Shown piece by piece: positions 1 through 7,655 of a stretch of DNA of 25,461 nucleotides. Source of the stretch: an uncultured Desulfobulbaceae bacterium (GTDB lineage: Bacteria; Desulfobacterota; Desulfobulbia; Desulfobulbales; BM004); the NCBI GenBank assembly GCA_947258675.1, contig CAMYJP010000004.1, positions 1 through 25,461 on the forward strand, read 5' to 3'. The notes under the pieces are model-generated. The model was given only the letters and a program-made list of their open reading frames with translations. It was not told the DNA's origin and did no database searches. A program made the translations under genes and the position numbers. Numbering within the stretch: position 1 is the stretch's first letter; every line of letters begins with the position of its first letter.

Positions 1-1707
1 AACCGGTTTGGCCGCCCGGGCATTCTTACACTCACCAAACAAATAAAGGATTTCTGGCGGGAGGACAGAAAAGGAATAACCAAATCTGCTGAGGTGGTCA
101 CTAAAGAACTGGCTAAGGTTTCAACGTACCAATCTGGCGAGGAACTGGGGGAATCTATCCTGACTGTTGCTTTTCACAGTTTGTCCCAACATTTTGACAA
201 TAAACATGGTGGTTTTGGCAGCTCTACAAAATTTCCAAAGCCCCATAATTTAATGCTTCTTTTACGCTATTGGAAGAATAACAAAAAAGATGATGCTCTG
301 CAGATGGTTGAAAAAACCTTAAAAGCCATGAGATATGGCGGAATTTACGATCAACTGGGTTTTGGGTTTCATCGTTATTCCACGGATGTTCTATGGCGTA
401 TACCTCATTTTGAAAAAATGCTCTATGACCAAGCTATGCTGATTACTACATATAGTGAAGCATATCAGGCAACTCATAATAAAGAATATGGTCAGACCGT
501 CAAGGAAATCATTCAGTATATATTTCGTAATATGACTGCACCGAATGGATCCTTTTATTCAGCTGAAAGTGCTGACAGTGAAGGAGAAGAGGGTAAATTC
601 TACATGTGGGAAGTGAAGGAACTTAACGATATCTTAGGAAAACAAGTTGAAACAGCAAGGAAAATCCTGAATTTTGAACCGGACGGTAATTATATTGATT
701 TTCTTGAAGAGAAAAAAACCGGCAAAAACATTCTTTACAGAAATGAAAACGTTTTTGAGTCAGATGTGTTTGAGGTCATAAGAGTAAAACTCCTTGAAGC
801 TCGCAAAAATCGAATCCGACCTGATCTTGATGACAAAGTGCTGACAAATTGGAATGGCTTAATGATAGCAGCATTAGCCAGGGCAGCCCAGGTCCTTAAT
901 GAACCTTCATACGGCGAAGCGGCGGCTCGGGCTGCTGATTTTATCCTCAATAATATGAGAGATGGAAACGGCAGACTTCTGCATCGCTGGCGCCAAGGAC
1001 AGGCCGGGCTTACAGCAAATGACTCTGATTATGCATATTTTATCTGGGGTCTAATCGAATTGTATGAATGGAATTTTGATCCGAATTGGATTGGAAGCGC
1101 TATAACGCTCTTAGATGACTTCATAATCAACTTCTGGGACTCGAAAAGCGGTGGTTTTTTTATGACTCCCCACTATGGTGAAGCCTTGCTGATCAGAGGA
1201 AAGACCATTCATGACTGGGCATTACCTTCGGCTAATTCTGTTGCATTACTGAACCTTATCAGGCTGAGCAGGCTCACCGGCAACGCGGAATATGCTGAAA
1301 AGACAGCCATCATGAATAAAACATTTTCAGAAACTATCAGGAAATCACCTGCAGATTTTACCATGTTTTTAACAGCGCTGAACATGGGATTCCAGCCGTC
1401 TCGCGAAGTTGTAATTGTCGGCGACCCAAAAAGCGATGATACCAAGGCGATGATCAAGGCGCTCAGGCAGAAATTCCTGCCGGAAACGGTTGTTCTTTTC
1501 AAGCCTATTTCTGAAAAAAAACCTCCCATTATTCAATATGCGCCGTTCATTGAGTATATGTACGGGATAAACGGCAAAAGTACCGCTTATGTCTGCACCA
1601 ATTTCAGTTGCAAATTTCCAACTACCGACATCGATACTATGCTGAATCTACTTCTCCAAGAGCCAGAGACCTTACAATCGGAAAATTCACCGGTCAAAGA
1701 AAGATAG
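1..1707 (+). CDS. YyaL/DUF255 family protein (thioredoxin-fold plus glycosidase-like barrel), 5' truncated by the window edge
   Basis: The frame is open from base 1, so the N-terminal thioredoxin-like (DUF255) domain lies upstream of the window. The visible 568 residues are the end of that domain (GRPGILTL at the very start) and the long six-hairpin glycosidase-like part of the SSP411/YyaL family. Family-typical segments are FPKPHNLMLLLRYW, GGIYDQLGFGFHRYS, the W-R-I-P-H-F-E-K-M-L-Y-D-Q run, SAESADSEGEEGKFYMW and DDKVLTNWNGLMIAALA. Full-length relatives have roughly 650-700 residues, so about 100 are missing here. The biochemical role is unsettled: relatives are annotated as thioredoxin-domain proteins and the barrel resembles N-acylglucosamine 2-epimerase folds. 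It ends at TAG 1705-1707. A perfect hairpin follows at 1746-1779. Family assignment is firm, function is not. Confidence 0.93.
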   Translation, partial: NRFGRPGILTLTKQIKDFWREDRKGITKSAEVVTKELAKVSTYQSGEELGESILTVAFHSLSQHFDNKHGGFGSSTKFPKPHNLMLLLRYWKNNKKDDALQMVEKTLKAMRYGGIYDQLGFGFHRYSTDVLWRIPHFEKMLYDQAMLITTYSEAYQATHNKEYGQTVKEIIQYIFRNMTAPNGSFYSAESADSEGEEGKFYMWEVKELNDILGKQVETARKILNFEPDGNYIDFLEEKKTGKNILYRNENVFESDVFEVIRVKLLEARKNRIRPDLDDKVLTNWNGLMIAALARAAQVLNEPSYGEAAARAADFILNNMRDGNGRLLHRWRQGQAGLTANDSDYAYFIWGLIELYEWNFDPNWIGSAITLLDDFIINFWDSKSGGFFMTPHYGEALLIRGKTIHDWALPSANSVALLNLIRLSRLTGNAEYAEKTAIMNKTFSETIRKSPADFTMFLTALNMGFQPSREVVIVGDPKSDDTKAMIKALRQKFLPETVVLFKPISEKKPPIIQYAPFIEYMYGINGKSTAYVCTNFSCKFPTTDIDTMLNLLLQEPETLQSENSPVKER

Positions 1708-2109
1708 TAAATCTTCAATTTATGGTTTTGAATAATGAATAAAGCGCAAGGCCCTACCCGGATTCAGGCAGGGCCTTGCTAAGGAGGGAAAAGAAAGAAG
1801 AAGGAAAAATACTCCTCCCAACTTATATGATAATCATTATTGAATATCGTGCATGTTTTTTTATAATAATCCCAGCGCCCTTATAGCTTGCCTTAATAAA
1901 CTATTTATCTAATTTTGTTTGATCAGATATTGATTCAGGTACAGCTATTGTTTATCATTTATTCTAATTAATACTCCCAAATTATTCAGAGCTGTAGATT
2001 GTTTTTTTCAAGTGCTAATTGAGTAGTTAATTAAATAGCTAAAAGTCACATTTAAATAAAAATGGTATGATCTTCAATATGCCTTCAATCAGTCAAAGGA
2101 GAAAATAAT
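1708..2109. other. Intergenic region, about 400 nt, AT-rich
   Basis: No convincing ORF. Besides the hairpin at 1746-1779 it contains a Fur-box-like palindrome (ATGATAATCAT, within 1822-1842) that is about 270 bp from the next start codon. A possible -10 hexamer TATGAT lies at 2066-2071, 38 nt before the start of the gene at 2110, but without a good -35. Confidence 0.5.
1746..1779. terminator. Perfect 10-bp hairpin downstream of the yyaL-like gene, no U-tract
   Basis: GCAAGGCCCT at 1746-1755 pairs perfectly with AGGGCCTTGC at 1770-1779 around a 14-nt loop. On the plus strand the next bases are purine-rich (TAAGGAGGG), so it lacks the run of T expected of an intrinsic terminator. Reading the minus strand, a short T-containing stretch (CGCTTTATTC) follows. 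It could be a transcript-end or processing structure, or a Rho-independent signal that works poorly. Confidence 0.45.
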
Positions 2110-2541
2110 ATGGAAACTCTAAAAATGAACTATCACCTTAAACTTCAAGAAATGTGTGATTGCTATTTGGAGACGGATTTTCTGGCTGAACTTCAACACA
2201 TGGCTGCAAATCAAAGCGCTGACCTCGATGAAGATGCAATCAAATATCTTTCCCTTGCAATTATGCATACCATTACGGAACAGGCAGAAAAACTTTCTTT
2301 TAAAAAGAAAGGAGATAATATAGCCGTGTCGGTTAAAAATGATGAGAAGATCAACCTGCCAGCTCCTACATACGAGGTTTTTGGTAAAATTACTGAAATT
2401 ATACGTTCAATCCTCCATATTGAAGAAGATAAGGGAGAGACAGATTTATCCCTTGGGCTGCGATCCGGTGATGTTACTTTAGGTGTAAAGGTGAAACGGG
2501 GAGAGGATAAAGAAACCGTTAAAATTAAATTCCCCCGATAG
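2110..2541 (+). CDS. Conserved hypothetical protein, 143 aa
   Basis: I do not recognise a named domain. The protein has an N-terminal acidic, helix-rich half (residues 1-65) and a C-terminal half with alternating charged and hydrophobic residues (about 66-143) that looks like a small beta-sheet domain ending in TVKIKFPR. No signal peptide or membrane segment is visible, so it is probably cytoplasmic. The start is well supported: AAAGGAG at 2095-2101 lies 8 nt before ATG 2110. The Maf gene follows within 15-45 nt on the same strand, so the two are probably co-transcribed. The composition is that of a normal coding gene and I expect homologues mainly among related Desulfobacterota, but this cannot be tested here. 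Confidence 0.8.
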   Translation: METLKMNYHLKLQEMCDCYLETDFLAELQHMAANQSADLDEDAIKYLSLAIMHTITEQAEKLSFKKKGDNIAVSVKNDEKINLPAPTYEVFGKITEIIRSILHIEEDKGETDLSLGLRSGDVTLGVKVKRGEDKETVKIKFPR

Positions 2542-2585
2542 CACAGGCTCAATCAATGACGACAGATCGCCTTGGCGTATTCAGT

Positions 2586-3173
2586 ATGCGGGCTAAATTA
2601 ATCCTGGCCTCAGGATCCCCAAGGAGATACCGTTTACTCAAAGAGCTTGGGCTTGATTTTGAGGTCAGAACAGCTTCTATTAATGAAAAACCACTGGAAA
2701 ACGAACAACCAGAGGAGTTCGTCAAACGCACATCACTTGAAAAGGCCCTTGCAGTGTCAGAACATAGCCAGGATACCTGGGTCCTGGGGGCGGACACCAT
2801 CGTTGTTCTCGATAATAGAATCCTTGGGAAACCAAGAGACAGACAAGATGCGGTGAGACTGCTTACTCTTCTTGCCGGTCGATCTCATGATGTGCTCACC
2901 GGTTTCAGCCTATGCAGAAAAGAAAGCACACAGTTTATTACCAAAATTGTCGTTACCCGAGTGCAATTTATCCCATTTACTTCAGAAATAGCCAATGCCT
3001 ATGTGCAGAACGGAGAACCAATGGACAAAGCGGGAGCTTATGGTATTCAGGGCATTGGTGGTTTTCTGGTAAAAAAAATAAACGGCTCATACAGCAATGT
3101 AGTCGGTTTGCCCCTGGCTGAAGTGGTGGAGGAGTTGCTCCGCCATGATATTATTGCCGTTATCCCCTCATAA
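2586..3173 (+). CDS. maf: Maf family nucleotide pyrophosphatase (dTTP/UTP pyrophosphatase type)
   Basis: Maf proteins hydrolyse non-canonical or excess nucleoside triphosphates to the monophosphate and pyrophosphate in the cytoplasm. From the ATG at 2586 the protein has 195 residues, normal for the family. It opens with the phosphate-binding signature LILASGSPRR (residues 5-14). It contains VLGADTIVV and, near residue 150, DKAGAYGIQG, which is typical of the YhdE/dTTP-UTP branch rather than the YceF/m7GTP branch. An ATG in the same frame at 2556 would add ten residues (MTTDRLGVFS) with no counterpart in the family. Neither start has a clear Shine-Dalgarno sequence, so I chose the one matching the usual N-terminus. 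It lies just downstream of the 143-aa gene. A short hairpin overlaps its stop codon. Confidence 0.92.
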   Translation: MRAKLILASGSPRRYRLLKELGLDFEVRTASINEKPLENEQPEEFVKRTSLEKALAVSEHSQDTWVLGADTIVVLDNRILGKPRDRQDAVRLLTLLAGRSHDVLTGFSLCRKESTQFITKIVVTRVQFIPFTSEIANAYVQNGEPMDKAGAYGIQGIGGFLVKKINGSYSNVVGLPLAEVVEELLRHDIIAVIPS

Positions 3174-3192
3174 TTCTGGTCGAACCGGAATT
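3172..3192 (+). terminator. Short hairpin overlapping the maf stop codon
   Basis: AATTCTGGT (3172-3180) pairs with ACCGGAATT (3184-3192) across a CGA loop, with one T-G wobble. There is no T-run after it, so termination is only a possibility. Confidence 0.3.
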
Positions 3193-3719
3193 ATAATACT
3201 TAGCTTTCCTGATATTAAAAACAAGCTGAGCACATTACCATGTAATGGCCTGATTTGACTCCTCAAAAGCAACCACAAAATTAATTTATTATTTGAAGGC
3301 ACAGGAGGTTTATTTTGATACCCAGTTTCATGGGAATAAAATAACTTGTTAGCCTTAACCCCATTCAAGCTGGCAATGAAGTGATGCTTTCAGCACATAT
3401 AAGAAAAAAGAAGAATGGGTCGTTATATAATGGCGAGTGAGTAATGGATGGGGAAACAAAACCTTACTTGCCAAAATAAGAACATTCCCATGTGTCTGCT
3501 ATAATCATTAATTCTGAACCAGCAAGCCCCTTTTGTGACCAATGATATATTCTTATGACTTAATATGAGGCGAATCTGGTTTTTCTTTTATTCAAAAGAA
3601 CTTACTTTCAGTTTTCTTGCATAGGTATCCATCTTACACCTGATAGAAAATACTATTGGGTAAGATTTTGTCATTTGGCAAGATATTTAAAAGAACGCTA
3701 CGAATATTAACATAAACGC
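3174..3719. other. Intergenic region, about 545 nt
   Basis: No ORF with coding character on either strand. The short motif TTGGCAAG occurs here at 3675-3682 and inverted as CTTGCCAA at 3467-3474. It recurs downstream at 3932-3939, flanking the small gene at 3720. I see no tRNA or named RNA motif. Confidence 0.5.
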
Positions 3720-3881
3720 ATGAAAACAATATGTCTTTTAACTTGTATAACTGTTTTTGGATGGATTGGGTGGTGGCTGGGCGATAGATTTGGTTTAATG
3801 ACAGCCTACCTGATCGGTTTTATTGGCAGTTTAATAGGTGTTTATGTGGGCTATCGTATCAATAGAGATTACATGATTTGA
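3720..3881 (+). CDS. Small glycine-rich membrane protein, 53 aa
   Basis: A 53-codon ORF from ATG 3720 to TGA 3879-3881 encodes a protein that is almost entirely membrane-spanning. Segment 1 is about residues 5-20, followed by WWLGDRFGLMTAY. Segment 2 is about residues 28-45, with glycines spaced as a zipper (GFIGSLIGVYVG), and then a basic tail, YRINRDYM. The pattern W-W-L-G, G-L-M-T-A-Y and G-V-Y-V-G-Y-R-I resembles a widespread family of tiny uncharacterised bacterial membrane proteins that I recall but cannot name. The composition is unlike the surrounding non-coding DNA. No clear ribosome binding site is visible. Function unknown. Confidence 0.72.
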   Translation: MKTICLLTCITVFGWIGWWLGDRFGLMTAYLIGFIGSLIGVYVGYRINRDYMI

Positions 3882-4105
3882 TGGTTGCCATCAGAAAGGG
3901 AGTACTATTTTCTTGGGATGAAAAACTTTCATGTTGGCAAGTTATTTACTACGTGTAGTGGCAAGACATTAGGCAATAAGGTGACCCCTTAACCTCCCAG
4001 CGAATATCATTTCCCATCATCACTCATAATTTTCAAGAATCGGCACTTAAAAACATTTTATCCTCTTATGATTCGTTTCTGAGCATTTGGGGTAGTAGTT
4101 ATTTT

Positions 4106-4131
4106 CTACTCTAAAAGTAGTACTTTTTGTT
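4106..4131 (+). terminator. Possible weak terminator hairpin with T-rich tail
   Basis: CTACT 4106-4110 pairs with AGTAG 4116-4120 (5 bp). The sequence after it is TACTTTTTGTTTT. The stem is short and AT-rich, so it is weak. It could end the transcript of the 53-aa gene. Confidence 0.3.
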
Positions 4132-4147
4132 TTCAGGATTAGAAAAA

Positions 4148-4167
4148 AATACTCCTTTGGGAGTATT
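4148..4167. terminator. 8-bp hairpin, possible bidirectional terminator
   Basis: AATACTCC 4148-4155 and GGAGTATT 4160-4167 form a perfect stem with a TTTG tetraloop. A run of A precedes it, which would be a U-tract on the minus strand, so it suits termination of minus-strand transcripts better than plus-strand ones. Confidence 0.45.
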
Positions 4168-4296
4168 GTATTAGATTCAATATTATGCTATGTGGAAAGA
4201 TCAGAAAATTATTTTTTTATCATCTACTTATGATCTCATACTAAACCTCTTCTGGTAATTTAACCATGAAAAGAGATCGTCTAAAAATGCTTGATT

Positions 4297-4344
4297 AAAG
4301 CCTCCGCATGGATAGTTTATCCCATCGAGGGCTTTTGTGTTTTC
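4297..4344 (+). terminator. Compound hairpin followed by T-rich sequence, upstream of the PEP-CTERM gene
   Basis: AAAGCCTC (4297-4304) pairs with GAGGGCTTT (4327-4335) with one bulged G. Inside is a second stem, GGATA/TATCC. The tail is TTTTGTGTTTTC. This fits an intrinsic terminator on the plus strand that would insulate the next gene. Confidence 0.5.
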
Positions 4345-4407
4345 TTAGCTCCGAAAAAATGCAAATGCGGAGTGATCCTGGAATAAGTTGGTTAATTGTT
4401 GATTGTG

Positions 4408-4413
4408 TATAAT
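4408..4413 (+). promoter_or_regulatory. Possible -10 element for the PEP-CTERM gene
   Basis: A perfect TATAAT hexamer 64 nt before the start codon, in a T/G-rich context. No -35 at proper spacing is convincing (TTGGTT is only 14 nt upstream). The leader that follows contains a run of seven T at 4434-4440. Confidence 0.35.
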
Positions 4414-4477
4414 TTAGATATACATAGGCTCGGTTTTTTTGGGTAAACAAAAATAAAATATTCAATCGAGGTCCAAA

Positions 4478-5140
4478 ATGAAGAGTAAATGTTTATTGTT
4501 TCTCTGTCTGACCTTTAGCACTTTTCACCTTAGTGTGTTCTATAACGAGGCACGAGCTTCCATGATCAATTTTGACAGTTTAGAGCCTGGCATTAACGCA
4601 GGAAATGTATTAGCTGGCTCAGGAGTTACATTCACATCGGGTCTTATCCCAAATGAGCTTCCAGATAACGGTGAGATCACCTTGTCTAGTCCTGTTTCTC
4701 AATTTGTTATTATTAATAACGAGAATGCTATCTCACCCCCAAACTTTGCAACGGGGACTGCAGGTAATATTGATCTCCTGATGTCTTTCGCAATCCCAGT
4801 GACTTCAGTGGCTCTAACTTCCGATGATGATGCTAATGAAAGCGAAGATATAATTCGCCTGCTCGCATTGGCACCGACAGGTAATCCATACGAGTTCACT
4901 GTGTTGGCAATCGACGAAGCTTACGATTCCGCTGTTAGCCCACCAGATAACCTTTTATCAGTGAGTCTCGGTGGTGCTGAATCATTTGGATATGCTCTGT
5001 TTCAAACCACGACCGGGCCTGAGGGTTTTGACGATCTGACGTTTACTCCGGTACCCATTCCTTCTACACTGTTACTTCTTGGCTCTGGTCTATCAGCAGC
5101 ATTTGCATTTAGGCGAAAGAGGCTACTTAGGAAGATGTGA
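4478..5140 (+). CDS. PEP-CTERM sorting-domain exported protein, 220 aa
   Basis: The protein starts with a signal peptide (charged MKSK, hydrophobic core to about residue 20, probable cut after A-R-A near residue 28). It ends with a PEP-CTERM-type anchor: VPIPS at 192-196, a hydrophobic segment LLLLGSGLSAAFAF at 198-211 and a basic tail RRKRLLRKM. The PEP triplet is replaced by P-I-P, a common variant. In this system an exosortase recognises the tail and the protein is moved to the cell surface or into extracellular polymer. No exosortase is in the window. The middle (about 30-187) is acidic, low in Lys and rich in Asp, Ser and Thr; it begins with INFDSLEPG and resembles a single beta-sandwich of unknown function. 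GAGGT at 4466-4470 before ATG 4478 supports the start. A strong terminator follows at 5242-5269. Confidence 0.88.
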   Translation: MKSKCLLFLCLTFSTFHLSVFYNEARASMINFDSLEPGINAGNVLAGSGVTFTSGLIPNELPDNGEITLSSPVSQFVIINNENAISPPNFATGTAGNIDLLMSFAIPVTSVALTSDDDANESEDIIRLLALAPTGNPYEFTVLAIDEAYDSAVSPPDNLLSVSLGGAESFGYALFQTTTGPEGFDDLTFTPVPIPSTLLLLGSGLSAAFAFRRKRLLRKM

Positions 5141-5549
5141 AAGGAGCTCTATTGAAGCAATAGGGGATCGTCCAAAAAATTATAATAAAATCGCCGAACC
5201 CTTAGAAGGCCTCCCCTTGTCAAGAGGTAAAAAATTCCGTTAACGGGAAAGACTGTTTTCCCGTTTTTATGTTGGTAACACATTGGAGGGAATTATCGGG
5301 AGCCATATAATTGATGGTGGCAAGCAGCCTTATCCTGCATCTTAAAATATCGCTAAATGTTTTTGTGAAAATGGACGAAAAATTGATGAGTAACTAAATC
5401 CATTATAGAAGTTTAATGGTTGGTTGTGGGTATTTCGCAAAGACATTGAAATTGAAGCAACAATGGAAAACCTTGTTGCGTTCTTGTCTCTTCCTTCTTT
5501 CGAATCCGCTGATTACCTTGTTATAAACAAACAAGAAAAATAGGATGCG
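5141..5549. other. Intergenic region, about 410 nt
   Basis: Contains the terminator at 5242-5269. A 12-mer GATCGTCCAAAA (5165-5176) nearly repeats one upstream of the PEP-CTERM gene (4275-4286). A stretch 5409-5540 lacks stops in the frame of the next gene and closes with TAG 5541-5543; from ATG 5463 it would encode only 26 residues. I see no recognised RNA element. Confidence 0.45.
5242..5269 (+). terminator. Strong intrinsic terminator after the PEP-CTERM gene
   Basis: AACGGGAAA at 5242-5250 pairs with TTTCCCGTT at 5257-5265 around a 6-nt loop (GACTGT), and the T-run continues through 5268. This is the clearest Rho-independent terminator in the window. Confidence 0.8.
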
Positions 5550-6506
5550 ATGGGGCTAATACAGAAAATTCATCGGCACGCTGCCATTGCTGGCGGAAAC
5601 TTCGATGGCATGTTCAAGGATATAGAAATTCCGCCACTTCCAACAGCGATCAACCGTTTATTTCATGAAATTAATAAACCGGACCCGGATATAAATCGGT
5701 TAGTTCAATTGATATCCTCGGAAACCGGACTTGCTGCTAAAGTTATAAAGACCGTTAATTCCGCTTTATATTCTCTACCTATGCCGGTAGCTGATATTAA
5801 ACGCGCGGTGACCGTGTTGGGATTTAATAATATTCGCTCAATGACGCTTGCTTATGCGACTATAGAGGCAATTCCAAAACCTGATGGGAATCTATTTGAC
5901 CACGAAGCGTTCTGGACGGATTCCCTTTTGCGAGCGTTCATGTCACGCACTTTTGCTGAGACGCAATGTGTCGGCCAGGCGGAGGAGGCTTTTACAGTTT
6001 CTCTTTTAGCTGATGTGGCGCTTCCGGTCTTATTAAGCTCTTGGGCGGAATATTATGAATCAGTGATTTATAAATGGCGCCGGAGTTCAAAACGTTTATC
6101 CGAGATCGAACGTGAACAGTTCGGATGGGACCATGCCCAAGCAGGAGCATGGATTGTTCAATCGTGGGGATTTCCAACTGAAACCGTCTGTTTTTTAGGA
6201 GCACATACCCTTCCAATACACACACTTAAAAAACATGAACTTAGGGATACGATCATAATCCCTATCGCAATTGCGGCACGTTCACCCAGTGTCCTCAGGG
6301 ATGGTCCTGAAAAACCTCAGCTCCTCTATAAATACGCCACTGATTATCTATCGATATCAGGCCAAAATTATATCGACAAAATCAAAACGATTCAAAAATA
6401 TTTTGAAGAAATATTGAGCCTTTTCAATCTTAATAATCAACGATCAGACAAAATTTTTACCTATCTGCTGGAAGCAGCGTCTAAAAAAAAACAGGGCCCA
6501 GAATGA
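5550..6506 (+). CDS. HDOD-domain protein with degenerate HD motif, 318 aa
   Basis: Residues about 25-220 match the HDOD fold: IPPLPTAINRLFHEI, a helix-rich segment with SSETGLAAKVIKTVNSALYSLP, and GFNNIRSMTLAYAT. HDOD proteins are signalling or regulatory proteins related to HD phosphohydrolases but usually non-catalytic. Here even the usual LLHDIG-like motif is replaced by SLLADVALPVLL, so metal-dependent hydrolysis is very unlikely. No signal peptide or membrane segment is seen. ATG 5550 is preceded by AGGA a few bases upstream. The stop overlaps the start of the HPP-family gene (ATGA, 6503-6506), which implies translational coupling and a shared task, perhaps sensing coupled to a membrane transporter. 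Family is clear; partner and signal are unknown. Confidence 0.88.
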   Translation: MGLIQKIHRHAAIAGGNFDGMFKDIEIPPLPTAINRLFHEINKPDPDINRLVQLISSETGLAAKVIKTVNSALYSLPMPVADIKRAVTVLGFNNIRSMTLAYATIEAIPKPDGNLFDHEAFWTDSLLRAFMSRTFAETQCVGQAEEAFTVSLLADVALPVLLSSWAEYYESVIYKWRRSSKRLSEIEREQFGWDHAQAGAWIVQSWGFPTETVCFLGAHTLPIHTLKKHELRDTIIIPIAIAARSPSVLRDGPEKPQLLYKYATDYLSISGQNYIDKIKTIQKYFEEILSLFNLNNQRSDKIFTYLLEAASKKKQGPE

Positions 6507-7213
6507 AATACGAGCAGATGAATAGCCCCCAACAAAGCCTTTTGTTTAAAGTCATCGCTTTTTTCTCCAGATTGCAGCTTCGTTATCTTGTCAGCAGATT
6601 GGGCAACCTACGAATTCTATCCGTCCTATTCGTGTTTTCAGCAGGAGTGACTGCCCTCGGCATTATCACAATTATCGCTTATCTAACCAAACTTCCTTTA
6701 CTCTTCCCGCCTCTCGGCCCATCAGCATTTATTCTTTTCCATACGCCTTTGGCTCAAAATGCCTGCCCGCGCAATGTTATTCTATCGCATTCGATAGCTG
6801 TTATTGCCGGTCTATTTGCAATCTGGTTTGTTGGAACTACTGGCATGCATGTCCCCAGTGAAGAAATTGCAGCTTTGAATTGGGGGCGGGTTGCGACAAT
6901 CGCCTTGTCGGTCGGCATTATTAGCATTGCGATGGTGGTTTTTAATTGCGTGCATCCACCGGCGGCGGCAACAGCCTTAATAGCAGCGATGGGCTATCTG
7001 GAGAATTTCGTGCAGGTTACAGGTTTAATCGGCGCTGTTATACTTTTGGTTTTGGAAGGTGTTTTTTTGAACCGTTTTTTGGGAGGGTTGCCATATCCAC
7101 TCTGGGGGTTTGACCCGGCTGTCGTAAAAAACTTCAGCGAACTTGCCGGTGTTCCTGAGAGTAGAATTACTTTCTGGCAAAAACTTGCTGTTAAAACATT
7201 TGAAAAACGCTGA
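6503..7213 (+). CDS. HPP family integral membrane protein, 236 aa
   Basis: Four or five hydrophobic segments are visible, at about residues 38-61, 66-80, 94-111, 129-148 and 173-191. The two family signatures are present: FPPLGPSAFILF (68-79) and the name-giving HPP in NCVHPPAAATALIAAMG (residues 148-164). HPP proteins are inner-membrane proteins; cyanobacterial and plastid members have been linked to nitrite transport, but bacterial members are mostly uncharacterised. The start codon overlaps the stop of the preceding HDOD gene by four bases, so the pair is one operon. No CBS domain follows the membrane part, unlike longer members of the family. Confidence 0.88.
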   Translation: MKYEQMNSPQQSLLFKVIAFFSRLQLRYLVSRLGNLRILSVLFVFSAGVTALGIITIIAYLTKLPLLFPPLGPSAFILFHTPLAQNACPRNVILSHSIAVIAGLFAIWFVGTTGMHVPSEEIAALNWGRVATIALSVGIISIAMVVFNCVHPPAAATALIAAMGYLENFVQVTGLIGAVILLVLEGVFLNRFLGGLPYPLWGFDPAVVKNFSELAGVPESRITFWQKLAVKTFEKR

Positions 7214-7655
7214 AAGCACAGAGTGAAAGATCAGATGAGCGCGTCACAAAATATCTGAAGGCGAGAGCGGGAAAAGGACAAGGGGACGCTGGTTCTATAA
7301 CAACTTAAATTTAAATTTAATTTCTGTATCCATCCGGCATTAGTCTGTCATTACCAAGAGCATTGATATCTAATATCAATATGGAATGCTACTATTCAAC
7401 TCATAGATCAACATAACCCATTCTACACAAAAAAGCGTGTAATCCCAAAACCCACCGTATATAATGATCAGCTCGCTTTACTTTTATAAAAATCCCCAAA
7501 TTGTTTTGTAAACATCTGAAATTGTTTCTCAATCCCATTTGGCCACAAGTTTATGCCAATAGATCACAGGAATGCTCACCGGAACCTCACCGCTTATTTA
7601 TCACCCTAACCAGAGAATCGGATAATCGACAAACCCACCTAGGGAACTATTCAAG
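7214..7655. other. Intergenic region, about 440 nt, between convergent genes
   Basis: Lies between the HPP gene (+) and trmFO (-). No gene is evident. An AT-rich palindromic stretch (TTAAATTTAAATTTAA) occurs at 7304-7322, after a segment AAGGGGACGCTGGTTCTATAAC whose core resembles intergenic dispersed repeats in related genomes (memory-based and unverified). On the minus strand at about 7480-7555 a 31-codon fragment ending in DFYKSKAS looks protein-like but has a stop directly upstream. Confidence 0.4.

Larger units (their letters stand above)
3882..4477. other. Intergenic region, about 600 nt, with several hairpins
   Basis: No ORF of coding character. It contains three hairpins (4106-4120, 4148-4167, 4297-4335, listed separately where strong). 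A further weak pair is CTCCG 4349-4353 with CGGAG 4368-4372, and there is a possible -10 TATAAT at 4408-4413 upstream of the PEP-CTERM gene. The AT content is high. Confidence 0.5.

Noticed and set aside
1822..1842. Fur box
   Set aside because: The core ATGATAATCAT is palindromic, but the full 19-bp match is only partial and it is about 270 bp from the next start codon, with no iron-related gene nearby.
5409..5543. N-terminal extension of the HDOD gene through an amber codon (pyrrolysine)
   Set aside because: The frame is open before TAG 5541-5543, but the residues do not look like an HDOD extension. The HDOD protein is complete from ATG 5550, and nothing else suggests TAG decoding.
7480..7555. 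Minus-strand gene fragment ending in DFYKSKAS
   Set aside because: About 31 codons with a stop directly upstream and no recognised homology; too short to call as a gene or pseudogene.
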